A stretch of 64,000 nt of DNA, from contig JBCCXL010000001.1 in NCBI GenBank assembly GCA_039191605.1, forward strand, positions 248,001 through 312,000, written 5' to 3'. Below the pieces are notes generated by a model. It ran no database searches and was not told the DNA's origin. It saw nothing but the letters and a program-made list of their open reading frames with translations. Below are positions 9,247-20,136 of this stretch, piece after piece. A program made the translations under genes and the position numbers. The number at the start of each line of letters is the position of its first letter. Within the stretch, counting starts at the first letter, position 1. Source of the DNA: JBCCXL01 sp039191605. GTDB lineage: Bacteria > Acidobacteriota > Thermoanaerobaculia > Multivoradales > JAHZIX01.

Positions 9247-10646
9247 GCCAACCCGGCGACCTTCAGCCCCAGCAGCAGCTGGGCTCGTTGACCCCCGAGG
9301 CGACCCCGTCCCTGGAGCCGTCGGCGGCCCCTGCCGCGGCGCCGGCAGCCCCTACGGCACCGGCGAGCGCTCCAGCCAGTCCAGCGGCGCCGGCAGCCCA
9401 ACCCGCGCCAGCGACAACTAGCCCTCCCTCACCGCCAGCCCAGCCCACGCCAGCGGCATCTAGCCCAGCAGCCCAGCCCACACCGCCAGCGGCGCCCAGC
9501 CCGGCGGCCCAGCCCGCACCGCCGACGACCACCACCGAGGCGAAGGGTCACCGCATCGATCGCTTCCTCCAGCTGATGTCCGATCGCGGCGCCTCGGACC
9601 TCCATCTCTCCGTCGGTCGTCCGCCGATGCTGCGCAAATCCGGCCGCATCGACACCGTGCGCTACCGCATCCTCGATGACCGCGACTTCACCGGCCTGCT
9701 CAAGCCCATCGCCAAGCCGGAGCTCTGGGAACGCTACCAGCAGACCGGGGACGTGGACTTTGCCCACGAGGTGCCGGGCCTGGCGCGCTTCCGGGTCAAC
9801 CTATTCCGCCAGCACCGCGGCATGGGCGCGGTCTTTCGCATCATCCCCAGCAAGATCATGACCCTCGACGAGCTCGGCATGCCGGCGGCCCTGCGACAGC
9901 TGGGGGCGCTGGATTCAGGTTTGGTGCTGGTCACCGGCCCCACCGGCTCCGGCAAGTCCACCACCCTGGCGGCGCTGATCCACGACATGAATCACACCCG
10001 ATCGCTGCACTTCATCACCATCGAAGATCCCATCGAGTTCACCCACCACAACCAGCGCAGCCTGATCAGTCAGCGGGAGATCGGCACCCACGCGGATTCC
10101 TTCTCCCACGCCCTCAAGATGGCGCTGCGAGAGGATCCAGACGTCATTCTGGTGGGCGAGATGCGAGATCTAGAGACCATCGAGATCGCCCTCAACGCCG
10201 CCGACACCGGCCTGCTGGTGCTGGGGACGCTGCACACCAATTCCGCTGCCAAAACCGTCGACCGCATCGTCAGCGTTTTCCCCTCCACCCGCGCCGACGG
10301 CGTGCGGGGAATTCTCGGCTCGGTGATCCAAGGCATCGTGGCGCAGCAGCTCCTGCCCCGCAAAGGCGGCGGCCGAGTCGCCGCGGTGGAGCTGCTGCTG
10401 GGCACCCCCGCCCTCTCTTCGGTGATTCGTGAAGGCAAGAGTCATTCCATCCCCGACGTGATCCAAAGCGGCAAGAAGATGGGCATGGTGGCGATGGACG
10501 ACAGCCTAAAGCAGCTGGTGGAGCAGGGTAAGGCCGAGGGCACGGACGCTCTGGAGAAGGCGCTGGACAAAGACACCTTCCGCCGCTGGCTCAAAGAGCG
10601 GGGGGACGATGTCCCCGACGACGTGGACGAATCCCAGCTCCATTGA
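9243..10646 (+). CDS. pilT: Type IV pilus retraction ATPase, PilT family
   Basis: ATP-driven depolymerisation of pili. The ATG at 9243 overlaps the upstream TGA (ATGA) and is preferred to a TTG 12 bases earlier. Residues about 10-100 are a Pro/Ala/Ser/Thr-rich low-complexity linker, unusual for PilT. The core follows: ASDLHLSVGRPP, Walker A GPTGSGKSTT (near residue 235), DPDVILVGEMRD, DTGLLVLGTLHT, QQLLPRKGGGRVA and the C-terminal ALSSVIREGKSHSIPDVI, equivalent to the AIRNLIRE retraction motif. About 467 residues, against about 350 for classical PilT, the difference being the linker. It is probably the principal retraction motor, paired with the HEAT-fused paralogue. Confidence 0.9.
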   Translation: MSQPGDLQPQQQLGSLTPEATPSLEPSAAPAAAPAAPTAPASAPASPAAPAAQPAPATTSPPSPPAQPTPAASSPAAQPTPPAAPSPAAQPAPPTTTTEAKGHRIDRFLQLMSDRGASDLHLSVGRPPMLRKSGRIDTVRYRILDDRDFTGLLKPIAKPELWERYQQTGDVDFAHEVPGLARFRVNLFRQHRGMGAVFRIIPSKIMTLDELGMPAALRQLGALDSGLVLVTGPTGSGKSTTLAALIHDMNHTRSLHFITIEDPIEFTHHNQRSLISQREIGTHADSFSHALKMALREDPDVILVGEMRDLETIEIALNAADTGLLVLGTLHTNSAAKTVDRIVSVFPSTRADGVRGILGSVIQGIVAQQLLPRKGGGRVAAVELLLGTPALSSVIREGKSHSIPDVIQSGKKMGMVAMDDSLKQLVEQGKAEGTDALEKALDKDTFRRWLKERGDDVPDDVDESQLH

Positions 10647-11075
10647 GCCTTCATCCCGCGGATCGCCCCGATCGCCCAGCCCACGGGGTCTCTCCCTATT
10701 CGCCATCTCTCGCCTTCCCCCCGCTTTCGAAAAGGCTCCGTGGCGTATACCCTTGGCAGCTGGAAGACCGTGACTTCCGCCGCGGATCTCTCCACCAAGC
10801 TTCCCGCGAAGCCCGCGAGCACAGCCCCTCTGATTCAGCAGAACCTGGGCTTGCTTCGCCGTCTGACGGCTTCGCTAAGCTTCGATCGCCCTTCCCTCGC
10901 TTCGTTTCCCCTGAATCGTGTTTCCCCTGAATCGTGTAGCTTCCGCAGAGTGCAGCTCCGGCCCAATTCCGGAGACTGCCCGCAGGTTCCTTCGATCCAT
11001 GCGGCGATCCGGCTCCACCGTGGGGCCCGCCGAATCGCCCAGCCCCCGTCGGCCCCTCAGGAAAGTGAGCGCGCA
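10647..11075. other. Gene-free gap with a 16-base tandem duplication
   Basis: 429 bases between pilT and the dodecin gene. The dodecin frame is open upstream to 10740, but the translation there looks non-coding and lacks a ribosome binding site. A short GCCGTC/GACGGC inverted repeat lies near 10860, and an exact tandem repeat at 10905-10936. No RNA gene or clear promoter was recognised. Confidence 0.6.
10905..10936. repeat. Exact 16-base tandem duplication
   Basis: The 16-mer TTTCCCCTGAATCGTG occurs twice head to tail at 10905-10920 and 10921-10936, in the gap upstream of the dodecin gene. Confidence 0.95.
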
Positions 11076-11279
11076 ATGTCTGTTGCCAAGATTACCGAGA
11101 TCTCCGCATCTTCTTCCGAGAGCTTCGATGACGCCATCAAGGTCGGCATCGCTCGCGCCAACGAAACGCTGCAGAACATCACCGGCGCCTGGGTTGAGAG
11201 CCAGAAGCTGGACATCGCGGACGGCAAGGTAGTGCAGTACCGAGTGCTGATGAAGGTGACCTTCATCCTCAAGGACTGA
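11076..11279 (+). CDS. Dodecin family flavin-binding protein
   Basis: A 67-residue protein with the full dodecin pattern: KITEISASSSESFDDAIK at the N-terminus, an alpha helix with ARANETLQNITGAWV, and the final strands KVVQYRVLMKVTFILKD. Dodecins assemble as hollow dodecamers that bind flavins (FMN, riboflavin, lumichrome) and buffer free flavin. Trp39 is in the position of the conserved flavin-stacking tryptophan. An AGGAAAGTGAG stretch upstream of the ATG can serve as ribosome binding site. The gene appears monocistronic and is followed by a strong hairpin. Confidence 0.93.
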   Translation: MSVAKITEISASSSESFDDAIKVGIARANETLQNITGAWVESQKLDIADGKVVQYRVLMKVTFILKD

Positions 11280-11316
11280 GCCCTTTCTCGCCTCGGTTCT
11301 CGACGACTCGAAGATC

Positions 11317-11346
11317 GCGCCCGCCGTGCTTGACGCCGGCGGGCGC
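11317..11346 (+). terminator. Perfect 10-bp hairpin after dodecin gene
   Basis: GCGCCCGCCG at 11317-11326 pairs perfectly with CGGCGGGCGC at 11337-11346, leaving a 10-base loop. It begins 38 bases after the dodecin stop. No run of T follows (only CTCTT), so it may be a weak intrinsic or Rho-assisted terminator. Confidence 0.55.
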
Positions 11347-11411
11347 ACGCTCTTACCCCCTCCCCCCCTTTACTCCCGCTTCTCAGCCCCCGTCAAAAGG
11401 TCAGGTCGGCC

Positions 11412-13886
11412 ATGCTCCACCCCCGCCCCGCTTTCCCTACCTCGCTCCTCACCACCGTCGTGCCGCTGACCTCTCGCTCCTCAGGGCGCGACGAGACTCT
11501 ATCGACGCCACCCGACCGACGGCGGCATTCCCTGCTCACCGCCTGCTACCTAGGCCCCGCGCCGCTGGCCACCCTGTTGGTGCTGCTGGCCACATTCTGG
11601 GTAGCGCCATGGGCGGCCCCCGCCTACGCCGAGGAAGGGCAGGCTCCGGGCCCCGCGCTGCGGGCTGAAAGCCTCTATCAGTGGAGCTATCCGACGGATC
11701 CGCGGATCTCGCCGTCGGGAGAAGCGGTGGTTTGGGTACGGGTGGATACCGACCCGGTCGCCGATCGCTATCGCTCGGACCTCTGGCTCACCGATCTCGG
11801 GACCGGCGAGAGCCGCCAGCTCACCACCCACCCAGAGAACGATCACTCCCCCCGCTTCTCCCCCGATGGGCGCTACCTGCTCTTCGTCTCCCAGCGAGTG
11901 AAGCCGGCGCAGCTCTTCCTGCTGGATCTTCAGGGGGGCGAGGCCCGGCAGCTGACGGAGATGCCCGAGAGCGTCTCTCAGCCCGTATGGTCTCCTCGAG
12001 GCAACCACATCGCCTTCTCCTCCAGAACTCCCGGGGACGCGCTCCGGGCCGAAGCGGCGATGCGCCAAGAGCAGCGCCAGGACGAAGAGCGGAAGGCTCG
12101 CCAGCAGGCCGCCGCAGCGCTGGGCCTCGATCCCGACGAGGACGATTGGGCGGAGATCGAAGGCCCCGTCCACCTGAAGGGAGACCGCTTCCGCTCCGAC
12201 GGCAACCCGGGCTTCACCCCGGAGCACCCGACTCGTCTTTGGCTTCTGGATCTTCCCGCTTCTCTAGAGAATGAATCGCTAAAGAACATCGAGCCGCTCC
12301 CCCCGGCCTCTAGCGCCCTACGCCCGGTGACCCGCAGCGTCGGAGTACAGGAAAACACGCCGGTTTTCTCCCCCGACGGAGAGATTCTCTACTTCTCGAT
12401 CCGCCATGACCCGGACCTCCGGGCGGGGCGTCCGCTACCGGATTCGGAAATCTATCGGATTGCCCTCAGCGCCATCGATGCGGCGGAGAGCGCCCCGCCG
12501 GAGCGCATTTCCCTGCGCCTGGGCATCGACGATCAGCCCCTCATCGATCCCCAGGGTCGCTATCTACTGTGGCTCGGGAGCGACGACGCCGACCCCTACC
12601 CGACCTACGTCGAGCGGGACCTGCTGAAGCTTCCCCTGCTCGATCGCTACGGCCCGGTGCCGCTGCCGCAGCAGCGCATTCGCAACCTCACCACCGGCTT
12701 TCCCCGCTCGGTGGGCGACGGTACCTCCCGCGATGTCGCCAGCCCGCTGGGAGGCGCCCGCAACCTCAGTATCGGCCCCGACGGACGCTACGCCTACTTC
12801 ACCACCGCCGATCGAGGCAGCACCCATCTCGCCCGACTCGATGTGGAATCCGCCAAGGTCCAGGCCCTCACCCAGCCCGGCGCCGACCTCTACGCCTTCG
12901 CCCTCGGCCCCGACGGCCTGGTGGTCGCCATCCGCTCCACCCCCACCTCTCCCTTCGACCTCTACACCACCACGCTCCCGTCGGAACCGAAGGCCGGTCA
13001 AGCATTGGACTGGCGACGGCTTACGGACCTTCACGGGGAGCTTCTGGCCGCACACCGGCCGCGCACCGAATACCAGGAGGTGCGCACCACCACCGAGGAC
13101 GGGGTAGACCTCCAGGGCTGGCTCCTGCTGCCCAACGCGGCTGCACAAGATGGGGAGACCGCTGATTCCGGCGCTGCTAATTCTCCGGGCGAGAAGCTGC
13201 CGCTCATCGTCTACGTCCACGGCGGCCCCCACACCATGTATGGGACCACCTTCTTCCATGAGTTCCAGACTCTGGTGGACGCCGGCTATGCGGTGCTGAT
13301 CACCAACCCCCGGGGCAGCTCCGGCTATGGATCCGACTTCGCCCGCACGATTCAGGGAGACTTCCCCGGCAAGGACGCCGACGACATCATCGTGGTGCTG
13401 GAGGAAGTCCTCGCCAGCGGGCGCTTTGACCCCCAGCGCCTAGGTATCGCCGGAGGCAGCGGCGGCGGGCTCCTGACCAGCTGGATCATCGCCCACTATC
13501 CCGAGCGCTTCACCGCCGCCGTCGCCCAGCGCAACGTCACCAACTGGCATAGCTTCGCCGGCACCTCGGACATCGGCTCCTACGTCATCTTCCGCTGGTT
13601 CCGGACGCTCCCCTGGAGCGAGCCGGAAGACTACCTGCGCAGATCCCCGCTGCAGTGGTCCCATAAGATCCAAACCCCTCTCCTGATCATCCACAGCGAC
13701 GAGGATTGGCGAACCCCTCTGGAGCAGAGCGAACAGCTCTACAACGCCCTCCGGATTCAGGGGAAGAGCGTCGAGATGATGGTCTTTCCCGGCGAGAGCC
13801 ACGGCCTCTCCCGCAGTGGCCGGCCGGGACATCGAGTCTCTCGCCTCAACGCCATTCGCGACTTCTTCGATCGCCACCTCGACTAG
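11412..13886 (+). CDS. Secreted S9 family peptidase (acylaminoacyl/dipeptidyl peptidase-like)
   Basis: An 824-residue serine peptidase of the prolyl oligopeptidase clan. A hydrophobic segment ending in APAYA near residue 74 looks like a signal peptide, so the protein is exported. The long region before it suggests the true start may be an internal GTG. Residues about 90-560 form a beta-propeller with WD40/TolB-like phrases (SPDGRYLLFVSQ, SPDGEILYFS, GPDGRYAYFT). The C-terminal alpha/beta hydrolase domain has YVHGGPH (oxyanion), the nucleophile elbow GGSGGG (Ser near 683), Asp in HSDEDWRTP (near 765) and His in GESHG (near 797). It likely cleaves short peptides in the periplasm. It appears as a single gene. 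Confidence 0.9.
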   Translation: MLHPRPAFPTSLLTTVVPLTSRSSGRDETLSTPPDRRRHSLLTACYLGPAPLATLLVLLATFWVAPWAAPAYAEEGQAPGPALRAESLYQWSYPTDPRISPSGEAVVWVRVDTDPVADRYRSDLWLTDLGTGESRQLTTHPENDHSPRFSPDGRYLLFVSQRVKPAQLFLLDLQGGEARQLTEMPESVSQPVWSPRGNHIAFSSRTPGDALRAEAAMRQEQRQDEERKARQQAAAALGLDPDEDDWAEIEGPVHLKGDRFRSDGNPGFTPEHPTRLWLLDLPASLENESLKNIEPLPPASSALRPVTRSVGVQENTPVFSPDGEILYFSIRHDPDLRAGRPLPDSEIYRIALSAIDAAESAPPERISLRLGIDDQPLIDPQGRYLLWLGSDDADPYPTYVERDLLKLPLLDRYGPVPLPQQRIRNLTTGFPRSVGDGTSRDVASPLGGARNLSIGPDGRYAYFTTADRGSTHLARLDVESAKVQALTQPGADLYAFALGPDGLVVAIRSTPTSPFDLYTTTLPSEPKAGQALDWRRLTDLHGELLAAHRPRTEYQEVRTTTEDGVDLQGWLLLPNAAAQDGETADSGAANSPGEKLPLIVYVHGGPHTMYGTTFFHEFQTLVDAGYAVLITNPRGSSGYGSDFARTIQGDFPGKDADDIIVVLEEVLASGRFDPQRLGIAGGSGGGLLTSWIIAHYPERFTAAVAQRNVTNWHSFAGTSDIGSYVIFRWFRTLPWSEPEDYLRRSPLQWSHKIQTPLLIIHSDEDWRTPLEQSEQLYNALRIQGKSVEMMVFPGESHGLSRSGRPGHRVSRLNAIRDFFDRHLD

Positions 13887-13962
13887 CCTTTCCGCTTAAC
13901 GAGCCCTGCCGCTTAACGAGCCATTCAGCCAGCCCTAGCGCCGAGCGCTGCGGAGCCCCCCC

Positions 13963-14406
13963 ATGTTCGATCCCAACGCCTTTGCCGGCGACCCGATCCC
14001 CCTCTTCTGTGCCATCACCTGCGGATTGCTGATCGCCACGCTCCCGGTAGGAGCCTGGGCCCTCATGCACAGCACGCGCGCCTTCGGCTTCGAGGAAGTC
14101 AGCTTTTCCTATCCGGTCTTCCTCGGCTTCTACTTGATCATCCTCTCCATCACCCTCTTCATTTCCACCCTTGCCGCCCTCCCCTTCAGCATCATCCCGG
14201 TGATCGGCCGAGCCATGGGCTTTCCCTTCGGCTATCTCTTTGGTTTTGGTGCCGGTGCAGCGTTTGTGAGCATGGCCTTTCGGGGAACCTACCGCAAGAG
14301 CTTCGGCGTGCTCGTGCTAGCCGCCGGTATCCAGCTGCTCACCGCCATCGTGATCTACACGGTATTCGCCCTGATCACAGGCTATAGCTCGCCGATGGCG
14401 AGCTAG
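13963..14406 (+). CDS. Small four-helix membrane protein of unknown function
   Basis: 147 residues with about four hydrophobic segments (near residues 15-35, 50-73, 80-105 and 113-138) and short polar loops. I do not recognise the family. The helix 2-3 region has Pro/Gly-rich turns (LPFSIIPVIGRAMGFPFGY). The ATG at 13963 is preceded by a GGAG in AGCGCTGCGGAGCC. It lies 77 bases after the S9 peptidase stop, so it could be co-transcribed, but nothing links the functions. It ends just before the terminator of the convergent BON-domain gene. Confidence 0.65.
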   Translation: MFDPNAFAGDPIPLFCAITCGLLIATLPVGAWALMHSTRAFGFEEVSFSYPVFLGFYLIILSITLFISTLAALPFSIIPVIGRAMGFPFGYLFGFGAGAAFVSMAFRGTYRKSFGVLVLAAGIQLLTAIVIYTVFALITGYSSPMAS

Positions 14407-14708
14407 CGGAAGCTCCTCCCTCAAAAGAAAAAATCCCGGCCCCGTGGAGACGAACGGAGCCGGGCTCAGGTCTGGAGAGTCCTGAGGAGAGAGGAGAAGC
14501 TTTGTCAAAGAGACTCGGTCAAAGAGGCGCGGGGGAAAGCCCTGGGAGTTGAAGGGGAGAGCGCAGGTTGGGAAGCCCTCACGGGGGAACGCTCACTGGG
14601 AAGCACTGACTTCGGCGCTTCCGGCCCGCCACCCCGCCGACGCCCCGTTGACCCCCAGGCGCCGGCGGGATGCATCCCACGGGCTTTCCACTGATAGAGC
14701 TTTCAAAC
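14407..14708. other. Gap between convergent genes; terminator only
   Basis: About 300 bases between the small membrane protein and the BON-domain gene. Apart from the terminator hairpin at 14424-14464 I see no gene or repeat. Confidence 0.7.
14424..14464 (-). terminator. Intrinsic terminator for the minus-strand BON gene
   Basis: On the minus strand an 11-bp stem (14454-14464 with 14435-14445, one mismatch, 8-base loop) is followed by the T-rich tail ATTTTTTCTTT. This is a classic Rho-independent terminator. It lies about 245 bases after the BON gene stop and 28 bases after the convergent plus-strand gene, so it may work for both. Confidence 0.85.
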
Positions 14709-15350
14709 TTACGGGGTCAGCTCGCTGGCCACCCGCAGGTTGCTGTCGACGCCGAAGCTCGTGACCTGGCTGCGGGCGGCGAGCTCCGCGGCGTAGGCTT
14801 CGGCACGAGTGTTGACGGTGCCCTCGAGGGTGATGCGGCCACCGTCCACCAAGATATGCACCGGCAGAGTGCCCAGCCGCGGATATTGGTTGAACAGCGG
14901 GTGGCGGTAGATGGCCCGGGCGGTCTCCACCCGCAGCCGGTCGTCGAAAGTGCTCACCGAAAGCAGCTCCACTCGGTTTTCCACCACGGCGACACCATCG
15001 ATTTTCGCGATGCCGCGAGCGATGCGCTCAGCCTCGGAGCCGTAGTAGACCCAGCCGTGGAGCACCACCGTGTCGCCCTCTACGGTGGCGTACACCCAAT
15101 CGAAGATATTGCGCGCGAGGGTGCGGTCGAGAACCCGCCGGATATCTTGCTCCAGCTCGGTGTTGTCACCGATCACCTCCGGCAGATCGCTGTACACGTT
15201 CACGGTGGTGCTGGCGGAGGGATTGGGTTCGGCGAGGGCGGGCGCGGCGAGGAAAGAGGTAGCCAGAAGGGCAGCGGCGGCGACGAGGGCGGAAAGAGCG
15301 ACCCACGAAGACCCGGTGCGGGAGGAGGGAGAGGAGCTGCGGCGAGTCAT
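14709..15350 (-). CDS. Periplasmic BON-domain protein
   Basis: I start at ATG 15350 (MTRRSSSPSS), which has GGAG upstream. The longer frame is not protein-like. About 213 residues: an N-terminal signal peptide (hydrophobic run ending AAPALA, cleavage before EPNPS), then two BON domains of about 70 residues each, with DRTLARNIFDWVYATVEGDTV... and VHILVDGGRITLEGTV as the characteristic strand-turn-strand phrases. BON domains bind lipid and are found in OsmY and DolP-type envelope-maintenance proteins. The protein is expected in the periplasm or at the outer membrane. It ends upstream of a good intrinsic terminator. Confidence 0.87.
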   Translation of the reverse strand: MTRRSSSPSSRTGSSWVALSALVAAAALLATSFLAAPALAEPNPSASTTVNVYSDLPEVIGDNTELEQDIRRVLDRTLARNIFDWVYATVEGDTVVLHGWVYYGSEAERIARGIAKIDGVAVVENRVELLSVSTFDDRLRVETARAIYRHPLFNQYPRLGTLPVHILVDGGRITLEGTVNTRAEAYAAELAARSQVTSFGVDSNLRVASELTP

Positions 15351-15861
15351 GAGAATTCTCCGGTGGGTTGAACGAAGGCCGAAGGAGAAGATCGGCTCGT
15401 AGTGGTTGCTGATCGGCGGCGGCTCGTTGGCGCTGACTTGTTGGCGCTGGGCCGTCGCCCGGTGTGCCTCAATACAGCAACCCCTGTGCCAACAACAAGA
15501 GTTGCCCCTTAAAGCCTTACAAACAAGCAACTTGAACTTATTACTCGCAACCCATGCTGTCCTCGCTCATCTACTCTAGGCCCAGCCTTCGCCCCCCCTT
15601 CGACTCACTTCGTCCCTTTCTGAGGACGCTTGTGAATCAGCGATCTCCAGCCGCCAGCGGTGCGGTATGCTCAAGGCTCATCGCTCGGGGCGCGGCTTCC
15701 AGCCGCTGAGAAGTACCCGTAGAACCTGATCCGGCTCGTACCGGCGGAGGGAAAGCGAACACCGCCTCTCTACTCGCGACTCCCGCATCGAAACCTCTCC
15801 GCCGGGCTAGCTTCAATCGGTCGCTCTTGTTCCAAGAACGACCTCCTCGGAGGCTTGCCCC
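15351..15861. other. Divergent intergenic region with thiC leader
   Basis: A 511-base gap between the divergent BON gene and thiC. It holds the TPP riboswitch at 15681-15758 and about 100 further bases of leader to the thiC start. The half next to the BON gene contains an AT-richer stretch around 15500-15560 that could hold promoters, but I could not assign -35/-10 boxes with confidence. Confidence 0.7.
15681..15758 (+). promoter_or_regulatory. TPP riboswitch (THI element) upstream of thiC
   Basis: The conserved thi-box is clear: GCCGCTGAGAAGTACCCG, then AGAACCTGATCCGGCTCGTA and CCGGCGGAGGGAAAGCGA. P1 pairs TCGCT (15681-15685) with AGCGA (15754-15758). The element is 104 bases upstream of the thiC ATG. 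Binding of thiamine pyrophosphate should turn down thiC expression. I see no clear terminator after it, so control is probably at translation initiation or by Rho. Confidence 0.95.
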
Positions 15862-17769
<1,908 letters not shown>

Positions 17770-17807
17770 ACCCGGCACCTCTCAGTCCGGCACGCCCCAC
17801 CACCACC

Positions 17808-18932
17808 ATGTTTGTCGATCGACTGCAGGTCCAGGGCTATCGATCAGCCCGGGACCTGCGCCTCGAGCTCGGTCCGGTGAACGTGCTGGTGGGGCCCAAC
17901 GGCTGCGGTAAAACCACCCTTTACCGCTCCCTTCAGCTTCTCGCCGCCGCCGCCCGAGGAAGCCTCGCTCAGGCTTTGCTGGAAGAAGGCGGCATGCCCT
18001 CGGCGATGTGGGCCGGGCCCCGGCGCCGGCAGGACAAGAAGCGGCTCACGGTTTCCGTGAGCTCCGAGGGCTTCGGCTATGAGATGTCCTGCGGGCTGCC
18101 CTCCCCTCCGGGAGGCTGGGCCGGCGCCGACGGGCAGGTGCGCGGCAGCTCCCTCTTCCTCCTCGACCCAGAGGTCAAGACCGAGGCCCTATGGCATCGC
18201 ACCGGCGGGCGGCGAGTGATGCTCGCCCAGCGCCGCGGCGCCGGCGCCTGGCTGCGGGACGACGACGGCCGCCGCATCGAATACGGCATGGAGCTCAACG
18301 CCTGGGAGACCCTCCTGGGCCACGTGCGGGATCCCGCCCGCTTCCCCGAGCTCGCCCAGCTGCGGGACGGCATGCTCCGCTGGCGCTTTTACCACGGCTT
18401 CCGCACCGATCCCGGGGCCCCGCTGCGGGACCCTCGCCAAGGGGTGCGTACCCCGGTGCTGGACGACGAAGGCAACACCCTCGCCGCCGCCCTGCAGACC
18501 ATCTACGAGATCGGCGAAGGGGGAGAGCTCAGCGCCGCCATCGACCACGCCTTTCCCGGCGCGAAGGTGGAGATCCACCTCACCGACGACCGCCGCTTCA
18601 CCCTGCGGCTGGTGATGCCCGGGCTGCTGCGGCCGCTGGAAGCCCGGGAGCTCTCCGACGGCACGCTGCGCTATCTCTGCCTGCTGGCCGCGCTGCTGAG
18701 CCCTCGCCCGCCCTCCCTGCTCGCCCTCAACGAGCCCGAAACCAGCCTCCACCCGGACCTGCTGCCTCCCCTCGCCCAGCGCATCGCCGTCGCCAGCCGC
18801 CGCTCTCAAATCTGGCTCACCACCCACAGCCGGCCCCTCGCCGACCTCGTCGGCCGCGCGGCGAAGGTGGACCCCATCGAGGTCGAGATGGTGGAGGGCG
18901 AAACTCGGGTGGTGGGGCAGGGGTGGATTTAG
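17808..18932 (+). CDS. AAA family ATPase (RecF/ABC-like, COG4637 type)
   Basis: 374 residues with an SMC/RecF/ABC-like ATPase fold: FVDRLQVQGYRSARDL at the N-terminus, Walker A GPNGCGKT (residues 29-36), a signature-like ELSDGTLRYLCLLAALLSP and Walker B LLALNEPETSLHPDLL, followed by an H-loop-like WLTTHSRPLADLV. This layout matches predicted ATPases often found alone in genomes or with nucleases in DNA repair or defence loci. No partner nuclease is visible here, and it sits 38 bases after thiC, so a co-transcribed housekeeping role is possible. The substrate is unknown. Confidence 0.85.
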   Translation: MFVDRLQVQGYRSARDLRLELGPVNVLVGPNGCGKTTLYRSLQLLAAAARGSLAQALLEEGGMPSAMWAGPRRRQDKKRLTVSVSSEGFGYEMSCGLPSPPGGWAGADGQVRGSSLFLLDPEVKTEALWHRTGGRRVMLAQRRGAGAWLRDDDGRRIEYGMELNAWETLLGHVRDPARFPELAQLRDGMLRWRFYHGFRTDPGAPLRDPRQGVRTPVLDDEGNTLAAALQTIYEIGEGGELSAAIDHAFPGAKVEIHLTDDRRFTLRLVMPGLLRPLEARELSDGTLRYLCLLAALLSPRPPSLLALNEPETSLHPDLLPPLAQRIAVASRRSQIWLTTHSRPLADLVGRAAKVDPIEVEMVEGETRVVGQGWI

Positions 18933-18937
18933 CTACC

Positions 18938-18951
18938 AGCCCTTTCGGGCT
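18938..18951 (+). terminator. Short hairpin after AAA ATPase gene
   Basis: AGCCC-TTTC-GGGCT forms a 5-bp stem 5 bases after the stop codon. No T-run follows, so this is only a weak terminator candidate. Confidence 0.25.
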
Positions 18952-19162
18952 ACACCAGCTCAGCCAGGCTGGGTGACGACCGAGTGACTCTTTCCACGGC
19001 GATCTTGTGATTGCTCACTCGCAGGACCCATCCTTTAACCGAAATTCGCTACAAGATTGTGAGAGCGCCTTTGCGGGCTTCCCCTCGGAATCCCGCCATC
19101 GACGCGACTCTCCTATTCCTCTGCCCTCCCCTTCATCGCCCTTCGATCCCAGGAGCTCCAGC

Positions 19163-19777
19163 GTGATCCGATCCCTCTTTGCGACCTTCGCAGCCCTTCT
19201 CCTCCTCCCGGCGGCCGCCGGCGCCCAGAATCTCCTCGCCAACCCCAACTTCGACACCGACGTGCTTTCCTGGCAGATCGCCGACGGTCTCACCCTAGCC
19301 TTCATCGATAACGATGGCTTCACCGCACCGGGCGCCGCCGAAGTCACCGGCGTCGTCGTCATGCCCCCCTTCCCGCCGGCCACCGGCATCGGACAGTGCG
19401 TCGACCTCACCGGCGTCGACCGCACCCGCACCCTGGAGGTGAGCGGAGCGGTGAAGCCCATCGGCTACACCCCGTTTCAGGCGCTGGCCGTGGTGGTCTA
19501 CTTCGACGACACCGCCTGCCTCGGCAACAACCTCAGCGACGTTCAGCTCACCGGCTTCGCGCTACAGGACCAATGGTCCGTCCTCGGGGGCGCCCTGGGC
19601 ACCCTTCCCCTGGACGCCAACTCCGCCAGCGTCGCCCTCATCCTCGGCCCCGCCAGTACCAGCCCCACCCTCGAGACCCGCTTCGACGAAGTCTTCTTCG
19701 GCTTCGACCCCGATTCCATCTTCGCTGACGGCTACGAGGGCGGGAACACGACCCCGTGGACGAATACCGTTCCCTGA
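19163..19777 (+). CDS. Secreted protein of unknown function
   Basis: I start at GTG 19163, which gives a clean signal peptide (VIRSLFATFAALLLLPAAAG, cleavage near AGA-QN) and has AGGAGC upstream. The longer frame to 19007 has no signal and looks non-coding. The 204-residue product then reads NLLANPNFDTDVLSW, like the first strand of carbohydrate-binding or discoidin-like beta-sandwich modules in secreted bacterial proteins. It ends with IFADGYEGGNTTPWTNT, a C-terminal motif (DGFESG-like) seen in many exported proteins of diderm bacteria. The ligand is unknown. It appears monocistronic. Confidence 0.7.
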   Translation: MIRSLFATFAALLLLPAAAGAQNLLANPNFDTDVLSWQIADGLTLAFIDNDGFTAPGAAEVTGVVVMPPFPPATGIGQCVDLTGVDRTRTLEVSGAVKPIGYTPFQALAVVVYFDDTACLGNNLSDVQLTGFALQDQWSVLGGALGTLPLDANSASVALILGPASTSPTLETRFDEVFFGFDPDSIFADGYEGGNTTPWTNTVP

Positions 19778-19851
19778 AGCCGCCGACCCTTCTCGCCTCA
19801 ACTACCTTCGGATGATGCCGGGTTCGAGGCGCGGCGCGCGGCGTCTCCCAT

Positions 19852-19959
19852 CCCCAAGAGCCCCTCACAGGCCAGCTGCACCGCCTCGCCATCGATGCCC
19901 GTGAGGGGATTGCGGCCGAGGTAGTTGAGTCCAAAAAGCAGTAGGCCGGAGGCGCTCTG
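19852..19959. repeat. Left copy of 108-base perfect direct repeat flanking the island
   Basis: Bases 19852-19959 are identical to 22367-22474. The repeat corresponds to the last codons of the GT9 gene. The two copies bracket the AT-rich island. Confidence 0.93.
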
Positions 19960-20136
19960 GCCGCTGAGGATGGCGTGGCCGGGGCCCGGCGGGATAGAAG
20001 GGCGACGGTGGGCACGCCGAGGGCGGTGGCAAGGTGGAGGAAGCCGGAGGCGGGGGAGACCAGCAGGTCGACCCGGGCGAGGACGGCAGCGAGGTCCGGC
20101 AGGGAGAGGGCGGGGGCGATGGCGGGACAGCAGCGG
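19852..20136 (-). pseudogene. Truncated, frameshifted copy of the GT9 glycosyltransferase 3' end
   Basis: This stretch matches 22367-22667, the 3' end of the intact glycosyltransferase gene, in the same orientation. The first 108 bases are identical. The rest has scattered substitutions and lacks 16 bases near 19993 relative to the intact copy, which shifts the frame. In minus-strand translation LSLPDLAAVLARVDLLVSPA is readable, then the frame is lost. The copy has no 5' part: at 20136 it changes abruptly into AT-rich island DNA. It is a remnant, not a functional gene. Confidence 0.9.

Noticed and set aside
10740..11075. N-terminal extension of dodecin to 179 residues
   Set aside because: Dodecins are about 67 residues. 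The upstream part is not protein-like and covers a tandem repeat.
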